The notes: generated from the letters alone by a model not told the origin. A DNA stretch of 64,000 nucleotides from Bradyrhizobium erythrophlei (GCA_900129675.1 FSRD01000001.1:1849501-1913500); one strand, 5' to 3'. Shown: positions 52,258 to 61,068, counted from the first letter of the stretch. A program made the numbers and translations.

Positions 52258-52914
52258 TCAAGCTGCGCGGCGGGCCAAGCCCTTGCGTTGCATCCGCCAG
52301 ATGAGGAGATCGATGCGGTCCTGGCCGAAGAACGGCTCGTTTTCGAACACGAAAGTCGGCACCCCCCAATGGCCTGATGACGCGTGGTCCTGCTCGTTGT
52401 TTGCAATGATGCGTTCATAGCGATCGGGATCGGCGGCAACGGCTGCGTCCATCGCGGCCAGATCGAAGCCGGCCGCCGCGACTGCCCTGGCGAGATGCTC
52501 GCCCTCGTTCCAGCCATCGACGGTACCGTCCCACAGCACGCGGCTGATCGCATCGGCAAAGGCGAGCGCGCGTCCCTCCAGCTGCGCCGCGGCGCCAAGC
52601 CGCGTCAGCCGGTGGATGTAGGGTTGGCGCTCCGCGACGTCGAGCGTCGTCATGTCCTGGACGATGGGGTCAGGGCGGGGAGGGCGAAAGGGAATGTTCG
52701 CCTGCTCGGCGACGCGCCGGGAGTCGAGCATGACATAGCGCAGAAACTGCGGATTGGTGCGCTTGAAGAAGCCGGGCACCCGTACCGCGAGCGGATAGAC
52801 CGGGCGCAAATGCACCGTCACGTCATAGTCGGCGGCGAGCTTCGTCGTCCTCGGCAGCGCGAGATAGCTGTAGGGACTGCGAAACGAGAAGAACAGATCG
52901 ACCGATAATGTCAT
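52258..52914 (-). CDS. 2-hydroxychromene-2-carboxylate isomerase-like DsbA-fold protein
   Basis: A glutathione-using, DsbA-fold (kappa-class GST) protein of about 218 residues. FFSFRSPYSYLAL near the start has the Ser that binds GSH; VPTFVFENEPFFGQDRIDLLIWRM near the end is also family-typical. True isomerases work in naphthalene breakdown, but no such pathway is nearby, so the substrate is open. The ATG at 52914 has GGGAGGGG 6 nt before it. Confidence 0.87.
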   Translation of the reverse strand: MTLSVDLFFSFRSPYSYLALPRTTKLAADYDVTVHLRPVYPLAVRVPGFFKRTNPQFLRYVMLDSRRVAEQANIPFRPPRPDPIVQDMTTLDVAERQPYIHRLTRLGAAAQLEGRALAFADAISRVLWDGTVDGWNEGEHLARAVAAAGFDLAAMDAAVAADPDRYERIIANNEQDHASSGHWGVPTFVFENEPFFGQDRIDLLIWRMQRKGLARRAA

Positions 52915-53001
52915 GCGATACCCCTCCCTGCAGCCGGTTTTGGGCCGGAGCAAAGCATGGCCGCGGCAACGCGTCCACGCCGGGTAACGCGCGTGCTCGG
53001 C

Positions 53002-53478
53002 TCAGGCGGCAACCTGTCGCAGCAGGGCGGGGACGATCAGGCGGTGAAACGGCAGGATGATCGCCAGATAAGTCCGGCCGAGCCGGTTATGCGTCAGCAC
53101 CAGCGTGGTCGCGGTGACGTTCTGGGTGGAGGCACCGGAGGCCGCCACATCCACGACGATGCGAAAATCCAGATGCGCGTCGTCGAAGCCGGCGACCAGC
53201 CGCTCCGGCGTCGCGCTCAGAACCGGAAATATCCCGATCATTTCGCGGGGCGCGGTTTTGCTGGCGCCTGATGTCTTGAGGCCAAACGGCGTGACGAGAA
53301 TATTGCGCAGGGTCAACAAGGCTTCGGCCCATCGCGGCTGACGCGCGATCATGCGCTCCGCAGCGTGGCGGGCGTCCAGCGCGGGCCCGTCGGTTTCGAG
53401 GCGGAAGGCATCGACGAACTGCGCGCCGGGCAGCAGCGTGCCGGTATCGATATCGGGTTTGATCTCCCAGACTTTCAT
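53002..53478 (-). CDS. DUF2867 family protein
   Basis: About 158 residues. The shape fits DUF2867: YIKPD-like start (MKVWEIKPDIDTG), AFRLETDGP, RNILVTPFGLK, FPVLSATPERLVAGFDDAHLDFRI and a hydrophobic C-terminal LGRTYLAIILPFHRLIVPALL. Some relatives are fused to NAD(P)-binding proteins; this one is alone. The ATG at 53478 overlaps the MATE stop (ATGA), so the two are probably an operon. Confidence 0.75.
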   Translation of the reverse strand: MKVWEIKPDIDTGTLLPGAQFVDAFRLETDGPALDARHAAERMIARQPRWAEALLTLRNILVTPFGLKTSGASKTAPREMIGIFPVLSATPERLVAGFDDAHLDFRIVVDVAASGASTQNVTATTLVLTHNRLGRTYLAIILPFHRLIVPALLRQVAA

Positions 53479-54878
53479 CGCGCGAGCCTGCTCGCCAGCA
53501 GCCGGAAACGCAACACCAGAAGAACGGCATATACCGCGGTTCCGCACGACAGCCCGATCCAGATCCCGGCCGCGCCCAATGGAGTCCGGAAACCGAGGAC
53601 GCAGGCGCATGTAAATCCGATCAGCCAGTAGCTGACGGTGGCGAACAACAGCGGTATCCGCGTGTCGTTCATGCCGCGCAGCGACCCGGCGACGACGGTC
53701 TGGATGCCGTCGGCGATAAAGAACGTCGATCCGACCAGCAACAGGGTTGCGGTGAGTTCGGCGGTGGCATCCGTGGTTTCGCCAAGGAAAATCTCTGCAA
53801 TCGCAAAGCGTCCGAGGATCACGGCCAGCGTCATCGCGGACATGAAGACGATGCCGAGACCGGTCGCGACAAATCCGGCGCGCTCGACCGCCGGCGCGTC
53901 ACCCCGCCCGACGGCGTGACCGACCCGCACCGTGGCCGCCATTGCGATCCCGAACGGCACCATGAACAGGATGGCCGCGATCTGCAGCGCGATCTGGTGT
54001 GCCGCGAGCGCCGTCGTGCTGATCAGGCCCATCAAGAGGCCGGCGGCGCCGAACAGGCCATATTCCAGCAGGAACGAGAGCGAGATCGGCGCGCCGACGC
54101 GGACGAGTTGCCGCATCAGGTGCCAGTCGATGCGCCAGATCCGCCCAAGCACGTAATATTTCCGGAACGGGCGGCGGCGGGCGGTGAACCACAGCCCTGC
54201 GAGGAACGTTCCGAGATTGACGATCGAGGTCGCAAGGCCCGCGCCAAACAGCCCGAGCTGCGGCAAGCCCAACGCGCCGTAAAGGAGCAAATAGACCAGC
54301 AGCGCATTGGCCGGGATCGCCGCGAACGTGATCCACAGGATCGGCTCCGGCCGGTTGACCGCGCTCATGAAGCCGCGGATCGCGATGAACCACAGCGCCG
54401 GCAGGACGCCCCAGGCGAGGCCGAACAGGTATTGCTGGGCGAGATGGGCAGCCATCGGGGCCTGACCGAGCGCGAGCAGGATCTGCTCGCCGCGAAACGG
54501 CAACGCCATCAGCGGCAGGGCGATCAGCAGCGCGGCCCACAGGCCGACCCGAAGCGCGCGCCGCACCATGCGCGGATCGCGCGCGCCGAACGCCTGCGCC
54601 GCCAGCGGCGCCACCGCCGACACCAGTCCCATGCCAAAGGTAAAGCTGACGAAGAAAACGGTATGCGCCAGCGATGCCGCGGCGAGCGCCTCGCTGCCGA
54701 GGCGTCCGATAAACGCGATATCGGTGGTCATCATCGCGATCTGCCCGAGCTGCGTCAGCGCAAGCGGCACCGCGAGCTTGAGCGTCTCGCCAAGCTCGAG
54801 CCCGAGAGGATGGCCGGATGCGCTCCCTGGCGCATGCGCTGCGATCGGGGCCTGTTCGGTACTATCTGACGATGTCAT
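53475..54878 (-). CDS. MATE-family multidrug efflux pump
   Basis: A 467-residue inner-membrane antiporter with 12 predicted segments. GETLKLAVPLALTQLGQIAMMTTDIAFIGRLGSEALAA is the NorM-like N-terminus, and VRVGAPISLSFLLEYGLF mirrors it in the second half, as expected from the internal duplication. Na+ or H+ coupling cannot be told. DUF2867 follows with overlap. Confidence 0.92.
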   Translation of the reverse strand: MTSSDSTEQAPIAAHAPGSASGHPLGLELGETLKLAVPLALTQLGQIAMMTTDIAFIGRLGSEALAAASLAHTVFFVSFTFGMGLVSAVAPLAAQAFGARDPRMVRRALRVGLWAALLIALPLMALPFRGEQILLALGQAPMAAHLAQQYLFGLAWGVLPALWFIAIRGFMSAVNRPEPILWITFAAIPANALLVYLLLYGALGLPQLGLFGAGLATSIVNLGTFLAGLWFTARRRPFRKYYVLGRIWRIDWHLMRQLVRVGAPISLSFLLEYGLFGAAGLLMGLISTTALAAHQIALQIAAILFMVPFGIAMAATVRVGHAVGRGDAPAVERAGFVATGLGIVFMSAMTLAVILGRFAIAEIFLGETTDATAELTATLLLVGSTFFIADGIQTVVAGSLRGMNDTRIPLLFATVSYWLIGFTCACVLGFRTPLGAAGIWIGLSCGTAVYAVLLVLRFRLLASRLAR

Positions 54879-54976
54879 GGGGGCAGGTTAGCGCCGATCG
54901 TGTTATTGTTGTGATCCAGGCCGAATGATAACATGAGCATCGCACGGCCGGTTGCCTGCAGTTTTCGGATCACGGC

Positions 54977-55363
54977 ATGGATATTTCGCTTAACCAGGAG
55001 ACGGTGAACGATACCGCAAAGCTGATGATGCATCGGCTTGTTTCGCGGGAGATCATCCGCGATCCTTCCATCGTCGAACACGCGAGGGCATCTCACGCAC
55101 GAACCGCGCGACGCTACGCCGGGCGTGCTTTTGTGCGAGAATGGGACGATTTATTGGAACTGCCGTTGATCAGGCTGCGGGACAAACTCATCAGCCGGGA
55201 CGCCGAGATGGTCCGGCTACGCCTGTCGTCGCCCTTCTTGGCGGGAGCGGGCATTGATTTTACCGATTACGATTTTCGCATTCGCGTCAGACGGGCCGCA
55301 AAGCGGGTTGCGCAACGAGCTCTTGTGTGCAGATCACGTCTGACGGCTTCATCGGCGCAATGA
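54977..55363 (+). CDS. Small helical protein of unknown function, partner of the nucleotidyltransferase
   Basis: 128 residues, basic, mostly helical: EHARASHARTARRYAGRAFV, REWDDLLELPLIRLRDKLISRDAEMVRLRLSSPF, DFTDYDFRIRVRRAAKRV. I know no named family for it. Its stop overlaps the next start by 4 nt (ATGA), the usual arrangement of antitoxin-toxin pairs. A GTG at 55004 with AGGAG right before it could be the actual start. Divergent from the MATE gene. Confidence 0.6.
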   Translation: MDISLNQETVNDTAKLMMHRLVSREIIRDPSIVEHARASHARTARRYAGRAFVREWDDLLELPLIRLRDKLISRDAEMVRLRLSSPFLAGAGIDFTDYDFRIRVRRAAKRVAQRALVCRSRLTASSAQ

Positions 55364-55962
55364 CGGACGACGCGAAATTCCGAACGAAGGAAGACTTGGA
55401 GCGCGCGGTACGCGCGCTGGCTCGCGAGTTTAAGACAGATACAGTTTTTATCATTGGAAGTCAGGCGATCTTGCTGTCGTGGCCCGACGCGCCCGAGGCT
55501 ATGCGTGGTTCTCCCGAGATCGATGCCTATCCGGAAAATGCCAAACTTTGGGAGATCGAAGCAAGAAAGGGTGCCGGTGCGCCCTTGGAGGCGTCCGAAC
55601 ACATTCACGGACTTTTTGGTGAAGGATCTCTATTTCACAGCACCCACGGGTTCTACATAGACGGCGTGGACGAAGTAACAGCAAGGCTTCCGGAAGGATG
55701 GCATGCGCGTGCGATGGTTCGGTCCTTCAGTGTTGACGGGCGAATAGTAAAAGCGGTCGCCCCGTCACCGGACGATCTCATCGTCTCGAAACTTGCAAGG
55801 CTCGACGACAAGGACAAGGACTTTGTAGAAGCATATCACCGGGCACGCCCGCTCGACATTCAGCTAATTGAGAAGAGGATCGCAGAAACGGCTCTTGATC
55901 CGGCTCTCGCCAAAAGAGCGATTGCATATGTCCGCAGCCTCGCGGGAAAGCGGAATATCTAA
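55360..55962 (+). CDS. DUF6036-like nucleotidyltransferase-superfamily protein
   Basis: About 200 residues. TDTVFIIGSQAILLSWPDAP and RGSPEIDAYPENAKLWEIE give the G-S...(E/D)-x-D pattern of nucleotidyltransferase-like proteins, and SPDDLIVSKLARLDDKDKDFVEAYH is the C-terminal helix pattern of DUF6036/AbiEii relatives. Such proteins act as toxins or partners in some toxin-antitoxin and abortive-infection systems; whether this one does is not known. The ATG at 55360 overlaps the preceding stop. An upstream GTG at 55327 is less likely. Confidence 0.7.
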   Translation: MTDDAKFRTKEDLERAVRALAREFKTDTVFIIGSQAILLSWPDAPEAMRGSPEIDAYPENAKLWEIEARKGAGAPLEASEHIHGLFGEGSLFHSTHGFYIDGVDEVTARLPEGWHARAMVRSFSVDGRIVKAVAPSPDDLIVSKLARLDDKDKDFVEAYHRARPLDIQLIEKRIAETALDPALAKRAIAYVRSLAGKRNI

Positions 55963-56000
55963 TCGAGGGATGATAAAGACGGAGATAGCGGCGCCGCGGT

Positions 56001-57344
56001 CTATCGGCTGTCGCGTTCCGGCACCCGGGTGATCTTCGCGCCGAGGGCGTTGAGCCGTTCCTCGATGCGCTCATAGCCGCGTTCGATCTGGTCGGCATTG
56101 TTGATGGTCGAGGTGCCTTCGGCGGCGACGGCTGCCAGCAGCATGGCCATGCCGGCGCGGATGTCGGGGGAGGTCATCGGCGCGCCGCGCAGCCGGCTCG
56201 GCCCGGCCACGATTGCCCGGTGCGGGTCGCACAGCACGATGCGGGCGCCCATCGAGATCAGCTTGTCGACAAAGAACATCCGCGACTCGAACATCTTCTC
56301 GAACATCAGGATCACGCCGTCGCATTGGGTCGCGGTGACGATCGCGATCGACATCAGATCGGCCGGGAAAGCGGGCCAGGGCTGGTCCTCGAGTTTTGGT
56401 ACATGGCCGCCGAAATCGTCGTGGATTTTCATGGCCTGGCCGGACGGTACGACGAGGTCGTCGCCTTCGACTCCGCAGACGATGCCGAGCCGCTCAAAGC
56501 CCATCCGGATCGAGCGCAAATGCTCGACTCCGGCGCGCGCGATCCGAAGCGGCGACCTTGTCACCGCGGCAAGCCCGATCAGCGAGCCGACCTCGATGTG
56601 GTCGGGCTGGATTGCGTAGCGCGCGCCGCCAAGCGTTGCCGGTCCATGGATCATGATAGTGTTGGTGCCGATGCCTTCGATCCCGGCGCCGAGGGCAACC
56701 AGGAAGTGCGCGAGGTCCTGCACATGCGGTTCGGAGGCGGCATTGCGCAGGTGAGTGGTGCCGTGGGCGCCAACCGCGGCGACCAGCGCGTTCTCGGTGG
56801 CGGTCACGCTGGGCTCGTCGAGGAAGACGTCGGCGCCCTTCAGCCGCGAGGCGCGGAATTCCAGCCGGTGGGTCGCGGTGACGGTGGCGCCTAACTGCTC
56901 GAAGGCCAGGAAATGCGTATCGAGCCGCCGCCGGCCGATGACGTCGCCGCCGGGCGGCGGCAGCGCCACCTCGCCACAGCGGGCGAGCAGCGGTCCGGCC
57001 AGCAGGATCGAGGCGCGGATCCGCGCGCACAGTTCCGGATCGAGATCGGCGGCGCGGATGTCTTTGGCGTGAATGACGAGCGTGTTGCGCTGTTGCCATT
57101 CGGCAGATGCGCCGACCGAGCGGACCAGCTCGACCAGGGTTTCGGTGTCGCGAATGCGCGGAACGTTTTCCAGCGTGACCGGGTGCTCGGTCAGCAGGGA
57201 CGCTGCGATGATCGGCAGCGCGGAATTCTTGTTGCCGGACGGCTCGATCGTGCCCGCGAGCCGGTGACCGCCTTCAACGATGTATTGAATGGGCGGCACG
57301 GGCGCGCGTGTCCTCCAACATAATTTCCTGACTCCGCTACTCAA
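56001..57344 (-). CDS. murA: UDP-N-acetylglucosamine 1-carboxyvinyltransferase with Asp at the active-site Cys position
   Basis: The first committed step of peptidoglycan synthesis, adding enolpyruvate to UDP-GlcNAc. The 447 residues form the two inverse alpha-beta domains of the EPSP-synthase fold (GTIEPSGNKNSALPIIAA, GPLLARCGEVALPPPGGDVIGRR, DQPWPAFPADLMS). The residue that is Cys115 in E. coli is Asp134 here (PGGDVIG). Known Cys-to-Asp MurA enzymes (Mycobacterium, Chlamydia) are fosfomycin-resistant. The start is unsure: ATG 57344 or GTG 57299. It converges with the nucleotidyltransferase gene and may be a second MurA copy. Confidence 0.9.
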   Translation of the reverse strand: MSSGVRKLCWRTRAPVPPIQYIVEGGHRLAGTIEPSGNKNSALPIIAASLLTEHPVTLENVPRIRDTETLVELVRSVGASAEWQQRNTLVIHAKDIRAADLDPELCARIRASILLAGPLLARCGEVALPPPGGDVIGRRRLDTHFLAFEQLGATVTATHRLEFRASRLKGADVFLDEPSVTATENALVAAVGAHGTTHLRNAASEPHVQDLAHFLVALGAGIEGIGTNTIMIHGPATLGGARYAIQPDHIEVGSLIGLAAVTRSPLRIARAGVEHLRSIRMGFERLGIVCGVEGDDLVVPSGQAMKIHDDFGGHVPKLEDQPWPAFPADLMSIAIVTATQCDGVILMFEKMFESRMFFVDKLISMGARIVLCDPHRAIVAGPSRLRGAPMTSPDIRAGMAMLLAAVAAEGTSTINNADQIERGYERIEERLNALGAKITRVPERDSR

Positions 57345-57460
57345 AAATCCGTAGCAGAATCAATGGTCGATGCGGGTGCTATAACAGATAAAATTGACTC
57401 AAGTAACGCAATTCAGTGACTCTGCAGAGGTGTTCTAACGAAGAACCCTGACTCGTCCAA

Positions 57461-57663
57461 AAATTCGCGCGCGTGAGGGTTGTAACCGGCGAAACGCTGA
57501 GGAAGAAAAAGAAGCAGCGCGAGGAGGGCTTCACGGAAGAGGAGGCCACCGCGATTCTCGTGGCGACGTTCGCGATAAGGTGGCCTCGGATTACGGAGAT
57601 GCCTGGATCGAGACGGCCTACCGGGAGATCATGAAGATTCCTAGGTATCGAATCGAGCCTTAA
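57461..57663 (+). pseudogene. Decayed site-specific integrase fragment
   Basis: Frame one reads VVTGETLRKKKKQREEGFTE and EEATAILVATF, like the stretch between the core-binding and catalytic domains of phage-type integrases; the next frame continues with VASDYGDAWIETAYREIMKI ending at a stop. No catalytic Arg-His-Arg-Tyr part is present. The family call is tentative. Confidence 0.4.
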
Positions 57664-57784
57664 ACGGGGATGCGAATCCCTGCCTCTCGGCCATCGATTT
57701 TGGAAAAGCTCAATGCGAGCATATGTTTTCCGCTCTGCCCCCAACAACGGACACAGAGCGACCACGGCGGCATGTCCGAGTTGT

Positions 57785-58009
57785 GCCGATATTGTTGCAA
57801 AAGTCTTTTTTGGGTGGCGAACGAAAATTCTTAGAGCCGCTGATGCGTCTTACGCGCGGCGACGTGAGGGACCTCATCGTTTCGCACAAAAACGATCACG
57901 GCCCTTCGTATCGACGCTACAGAGTGCTGCAGTGGTAGAGGCGTCTAAAAATCCGCTTTTGCGAGATTTTCGGTGTCTTTCGATTTTCGACTTTTGCAAC
58001 AAAATCGGC
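57785..58009. mobile_element. Possible 225-bp element bounded by 21-bp inverted repeats
   Basis: The left end GCCGATATTGTTGCAAAAGT(C) and the right end (G)ACTTTTGCAACAAAATCGGC are reverse complements with one mismatch. The interior is AT-richer than the region and has no credible gene. It has the form of a miniature inverted-repeat element or an IS deletion product; no target duplication was found. Confidence 0.5.
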
Positions 58010-58052
58010 CATTTCCGGACTCATGCACCGCAGCAAGGGTTTATTTGATGAT

Positions 58053-58130
58053 CTAGTCGGCCAGCGCGAGCAGCTCATCCGGGATTTTCAGGTGAAGCGC
58101 CTTGGCGGCTTGCACGTTAAGTACCCTCGA
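58053..58130 (-). pseudogene. C-terminal scrap of an ABC transporter substrate-binding protein
   Basis: On the minus strand VLNVQAAKALHLKIPDELLA precedes a stop at 58053. This is the standard end of PF04392-type (YtmQ/TrpX-like) substrate-binding proteins. No other part of that gene is recognisable upstream. Confidence 0.5.
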
Positions 58131-58297
58131 CCGCAAGCACAGTTACACGTGATCCTTTTGACGAGCAGCCCGAAACAGTTTCGGCTCAGGCAGCTCGAGG
58201 CTTTTCAGGTCTCCGGGGTCTTCACAATATCAGACATCGATCGGCGCGGTTTTGACGTCCGCTAGGTGCCGGCCAGATTCACTCGTTATTAGCAGCT

Positions 58298-58828
58298 CTA
58301 CTTGGCAACGCCGCAAGCGATGCGCGCGCCGCCACCGCCCAAGGGCGCCGGGTGGTCGGAGTAATTATCGCCGCCCGCGTGGATCATAATCGAGCGCCCC
58401 TTAACGTCGGCCACAGTGAGGCGCGGCACTACCACGGCCTTCGTGGCCTCGCCGCTAGCATCGACGGTCAGCACGGGCATGTCGCCCTTGTGGCCCTCGC
58501 CATACGGTCCGAGGTGTTTGCCAGTGTTGGCTGGGTCATAATGGCCACCCGCCGCCATGCCGGCCGCTGGCTGGCCATTCGGTCCAGGGCCCGGGCCACA
58601 ATTCGGATTAACGTGGGCATGGAATCCATCGTCGCCCGGCGGTAGACCGACCAACTGTGGCGTGATCTGTAAGCCTGTTTGGGTGTCGGACAAAACAAGC
58701 GTGCCAATCTCCTTGCCGACGCCGTTGGCATCGATTGCGTTCATGGTAATCGTCTCGCTAGCGGCATAAGCAGCGCTGGCTCCAGTTACTATGGTTGCGG
58801 CAGCCAGCGTTACAACGTTGGATCTCAT
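58298..58828 (-). CDS. sodC: Periplasmic Cu/Zn superoxide dismutase
   Basis: Disproportionates superoxide in the periplasm. The 176 residues start with a signal peptide (cleavage near ASAAYA, residue 22). Copper and zinc ligands are in place: His70 and His72 (GFHAHVN), His96 (GGHYDP), His105, His113 and Asp116 (HLGPYGEGHKGD) and His150 (MIHAGGDNYSD). Cys77 and Cys172 can form the disulfide. It is isolated, flanked by repeat DNA, and lies inside the island-like stretch. Confidence 0.95.
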   Translation of the reverse strand: MRSNVVTLAAATIVTGASAAYAASETITMNAIDANGVGKEIGTLVLSDTQTGLQITPQLVGLPPGDDGFHAHVNPNCGPGPGPNGQPAAGMAAGGHYDPANTGKHLGPYGEGHKGDMPVLTVDASGEATKAVVVPRLTVADVKGRSIMIHAGGDNYSDHPAPLGGGGARIACGVAK

Positions 58829-59087
58829 CTGAGCCTCCCATTTCGGGGTCGAGCATCGTTGCGAGTTAAATTAGCACACTGAAAGTGGTCGAGTGTGGTT
58901 CGAGCGGAGGTAGCTCCACGGCCCCGCTGATGTCGCATAAGGGTCACAAGCGTCGCCCTCTGCAACACACGGCTGTTCGTCAATTTCCGCTATGCCCCGA
59001 TCGCGACCGAGGTCCTGTGGCGGTGCAATATGTCGCGAAGGGCCAACAGCCGACATTCCCGCGCAATCAGCGGTCGGCTCATCAGCG
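58829..59087. other. Non-coding gap between sodC and the CoA-transferase gene
   Basis: 259 bp holding the sodC leader and sequence that resembles a common rhizobial non-coding block (fragments such as GCTATGCCCCGATCGCGACC). No gene or clear hairpin was recognised. Confidence 0.35.
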
Positions 59088-60275
59088 CTAAATTACTCCC
59101 TCGCGTCCCAACTTGAGCACGTCTTCGCTGGTATAGCCGAGAAGCTTGGTCAGCACTTCGTGCGTGTGCTGTCCGAGCTTCGGAGGGGCGTTGTAGGTAT
59201 CGAGGGCTGTCTCGCTCAGGTGGATGGCGCTCTTAATTCCTTTCACGTTGCCAGCACTCGAGTGCGGCATCTCAGCAATCATTCCGCGTGCCTCCAAGGT
59301 CTCGCCGTCGCAGACCTCTGCGACTGTGCGAATGGCCCCGCTGGGCACGCCGCTGTCATCAAGCCGCTTGAGCCAGTCGTTCCGCGAGCGTTGCTTGATC
59401 ACCGCCTTTACGAGCGGGACCAAGACATCCCGGTTCCGCACCCGGTCGGGCGCAGTTGCGAATCGCGGGTCGTCCGTTAGTCCTTGCATGCCTGCCGCGG
59501 TACAGAAGCGACGCCATAAGTCGTCATTCGCGACGCCAATATTGATCCAGCCGTCGGAGGCTTCGAAAGTCTCGTAAGGGACTATGGTGGCATGTTCGTT
59601 GCCTCGCCGCCTGGGCGAAGTGCCCGTTGCGAAATAAATACTCGCGTTGAAAGTCAGAAGGGCTGCAACCGCCTCGTACATCGAGACATGCACCCGCTGC
59701 CCTTGCCCGTCGACCTTGGCGACATAGAGCGCCGCGAGGACGCCTTGCGCGGCAGTGAGCCCGGCAGCGAGATCAGCAATCGAGGCGCCGACCTTGTGCG
59801 GTGGTCCCTCGCGCGGCCCGGTCAGATCCATGATGCCGGCCTCGCCCTGGACGATCACATCATAGCCGGCCCGATCCTTCTGCGGCCCGGTATCGCCGAA
59901 GCCTGAGATAGAGCAATAGATCATCGATGGGCGTCGAGCCCTCACTGCCTCGTAACCGAAGCCCAACCGTTCCATCGCGGCAGGCCGAAAGTTCTCAACC
60001 AGCACATCCGATACGTCCACCAGTCGCCAGAGAACCTCTTTGCCGCGTTCACTCTTCAGATCGAGCGTAACGCTCTTTTTGTTGCGGTTGACGGAGAGAA
60101 AGTAGGCCGCTTGGTCGCCTTGAAAAGGCGGTGCGAAGGCACGGGTATCGTCACCTTGACGCGGGCGCTCAACCTTAATCACCTCTGCCCCGAGATCGCC
60201 GAGCAGCATCGTGCAATACGGGCCCGAAACCACTCGCGTAAGGTCAAGTATGCGGATGCCTTCGAGAGGTCGCAT
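59088..60275 (-). CDS. Class III CoA-transferase (CaiB/BaiF family)
   Basis: A 395-residue enzyme that moves CoA between carboxylic acids. It has the family start PLEGIRILDLTRVVSGPYCTMLLGDLGAEVIKVE, DTRAFAPPF, NRNKKSVTLDLKSERGKEV, VLVENFRPAAMERLGFGYE and SGFGDTGPQKDRAGYDVIVQ with the expected active-site Asp. The donor and acceptor are unknown. The haloacid dehalogenase gene lies 10 bp upstream on the same strand, so they are probably one small operon for a halogenated or hydroxy acid. Confidence 0.9.
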   Translation of the reverse strand: MRPLEGIRILDLTRVVSGPYCTMLLGDLGAEVIKVERPRQGDDTRAFAPPFQGDQAAYFLSVNRNKKSVTLDLKSERGKEVLWRLVDVSDVLVENFRPAAMERLGFGYEAVRARRPSMIYCSISGFGDTGPQKDRAGYDVIVQGEAGIMDLTGPREGPPHKVGASIADLAAGLTAAQGVLAALYVAKVDGQGQRVHVSMYEAVAALLTFNASIYFATGTSPRRRGNEHATIVPYETFEASDGWINIGVANDDLWRRFCTAAGMQGLTDDPRFATAPDRVRNRDVLVPLVKAVIKQRSRNDWLKRLDDSGVPSGAIRTVAEVCDGETLEARGMIAEMPHSSAGNVKGIKSAIHLSETALDTYNAPPKLGQHTHEVLTKLLGYTSEDVLKLGREGVI

Positions 60276-60285
60276 GGCCTGCCCC

Positions 60286-60993
60286 TTACGCCAGTGTGGC
60301 GGCTAGCTCGGCGAAATTTGCCACAATGAGATCAGGTTGGTGCGGTGTCCCGCCGAATGGCCGCTTCCGTCGATCGATAAACGCGGTCCGCATGCCATAC
60401 GATTTTGCGCCAATGCAGTCGAAGGCATGATTAGCAACGAACAGAATGTTGGATCGGTCGTAACCAATGATCTCCTCGGCTTTCGCATAGGCCTTCCAGT
60501 GCGGCTTGAAATAACCAGCCTCCTGCACCGAAATGACGTGATCGAACGAAAATCCGATGTAAGGCCCGGCTGCTTTCAGCATGTCGCGATCGCCGTTCGA
60601 CAGAATTGCCAGCTTGTATCCCTTGGATTGAAGTTTTTCGAGAGCGGCTACGACATCGGGAAACGGCTTAAGTTTCTCGATCTCGCTCACGAGCCAAGTT
60701 ACCTCCTCCTGTGTGTAGGCAATGCCGCAGCGGTCCATAACGAAGGAGACAGCGCGATGTCCGATCTGCCGGTACGGCGTATGCCCGCGATCGCATAGCG
60801 CGTCGATCATGGAGTTCTCGAAGTGCGTGCGGCGCCACCAGGTGACGAAACTGTTCGGTTCTCCGTCCCAGCCCTTCTCCTTCAACAAGGGCGTCACGGC
60901 CTCGGTAAGCCCCTTCTGCATGTCAACGATGGTGCCGTATTGATCGAATGCCAGCGCCTTGATTTCGCGCCTGAGAACGTCAAGCGTCTCCAT
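60286..60993 (-). CDS. Haloacid dehalogenase, type II
   Basis: A 235-residue HAD enzyme that most resembles L-2-haloacid dehalogenases, which turn 2-haloalkanoates into 2-hydroxy acids. The nucleophile is Asp17 (AFDQYGTIVD), motif II is AILSNGDRDML, the Lys is in GYFKPHWKAY, and the motif LFVANHAFDCIGAKSYGM replaces the more usual SSNAWDA. Some relatives act as phosphatases, so halide release should not be assumed. Directly upstream of the CoA-transferase gene. Confidence 0.85.
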   Translation of the reverse strand: METLDVLRREIKALAFDQYGTIVDMQKGLTEAVTPLLKEKGWDGEPNSFVTWWRRTHFENSMIDALCDRGHTPYRQIGHRAVSFVMDRCGIAYTQEEVTWLVSEIEKLKPFPDVVAALEKLQSKGYKLAILSNGDRDMLKAAGPYIGFSFDHVISVQEAGYFKPHWKAYAKAEEIIGYDRSNILFVANHAFDCIGAKSYGMRTAFIDRRKRPFGGTPHQPDLIVANFAELAATLA

Positions 60994-61068
60994 CTTGTAT
61001 CCCTCCGCTCGGGTGGAAGTATCCGTTAGCGCCGAGGATCACCGAGGGAAGGCTCGTTTCTGCCGGAA

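Noticed and set aside
57379..57765. 128-codon minus-strand open frame
   Set aside because: Unlike any family and overlaps the integrase remnant; no ribosome site.
58871..59056. 61-codon minus-strand open frame between sodC and the CoA-transferase
   Set aside because: Looks like a ghost peptide from a common intergenic block.
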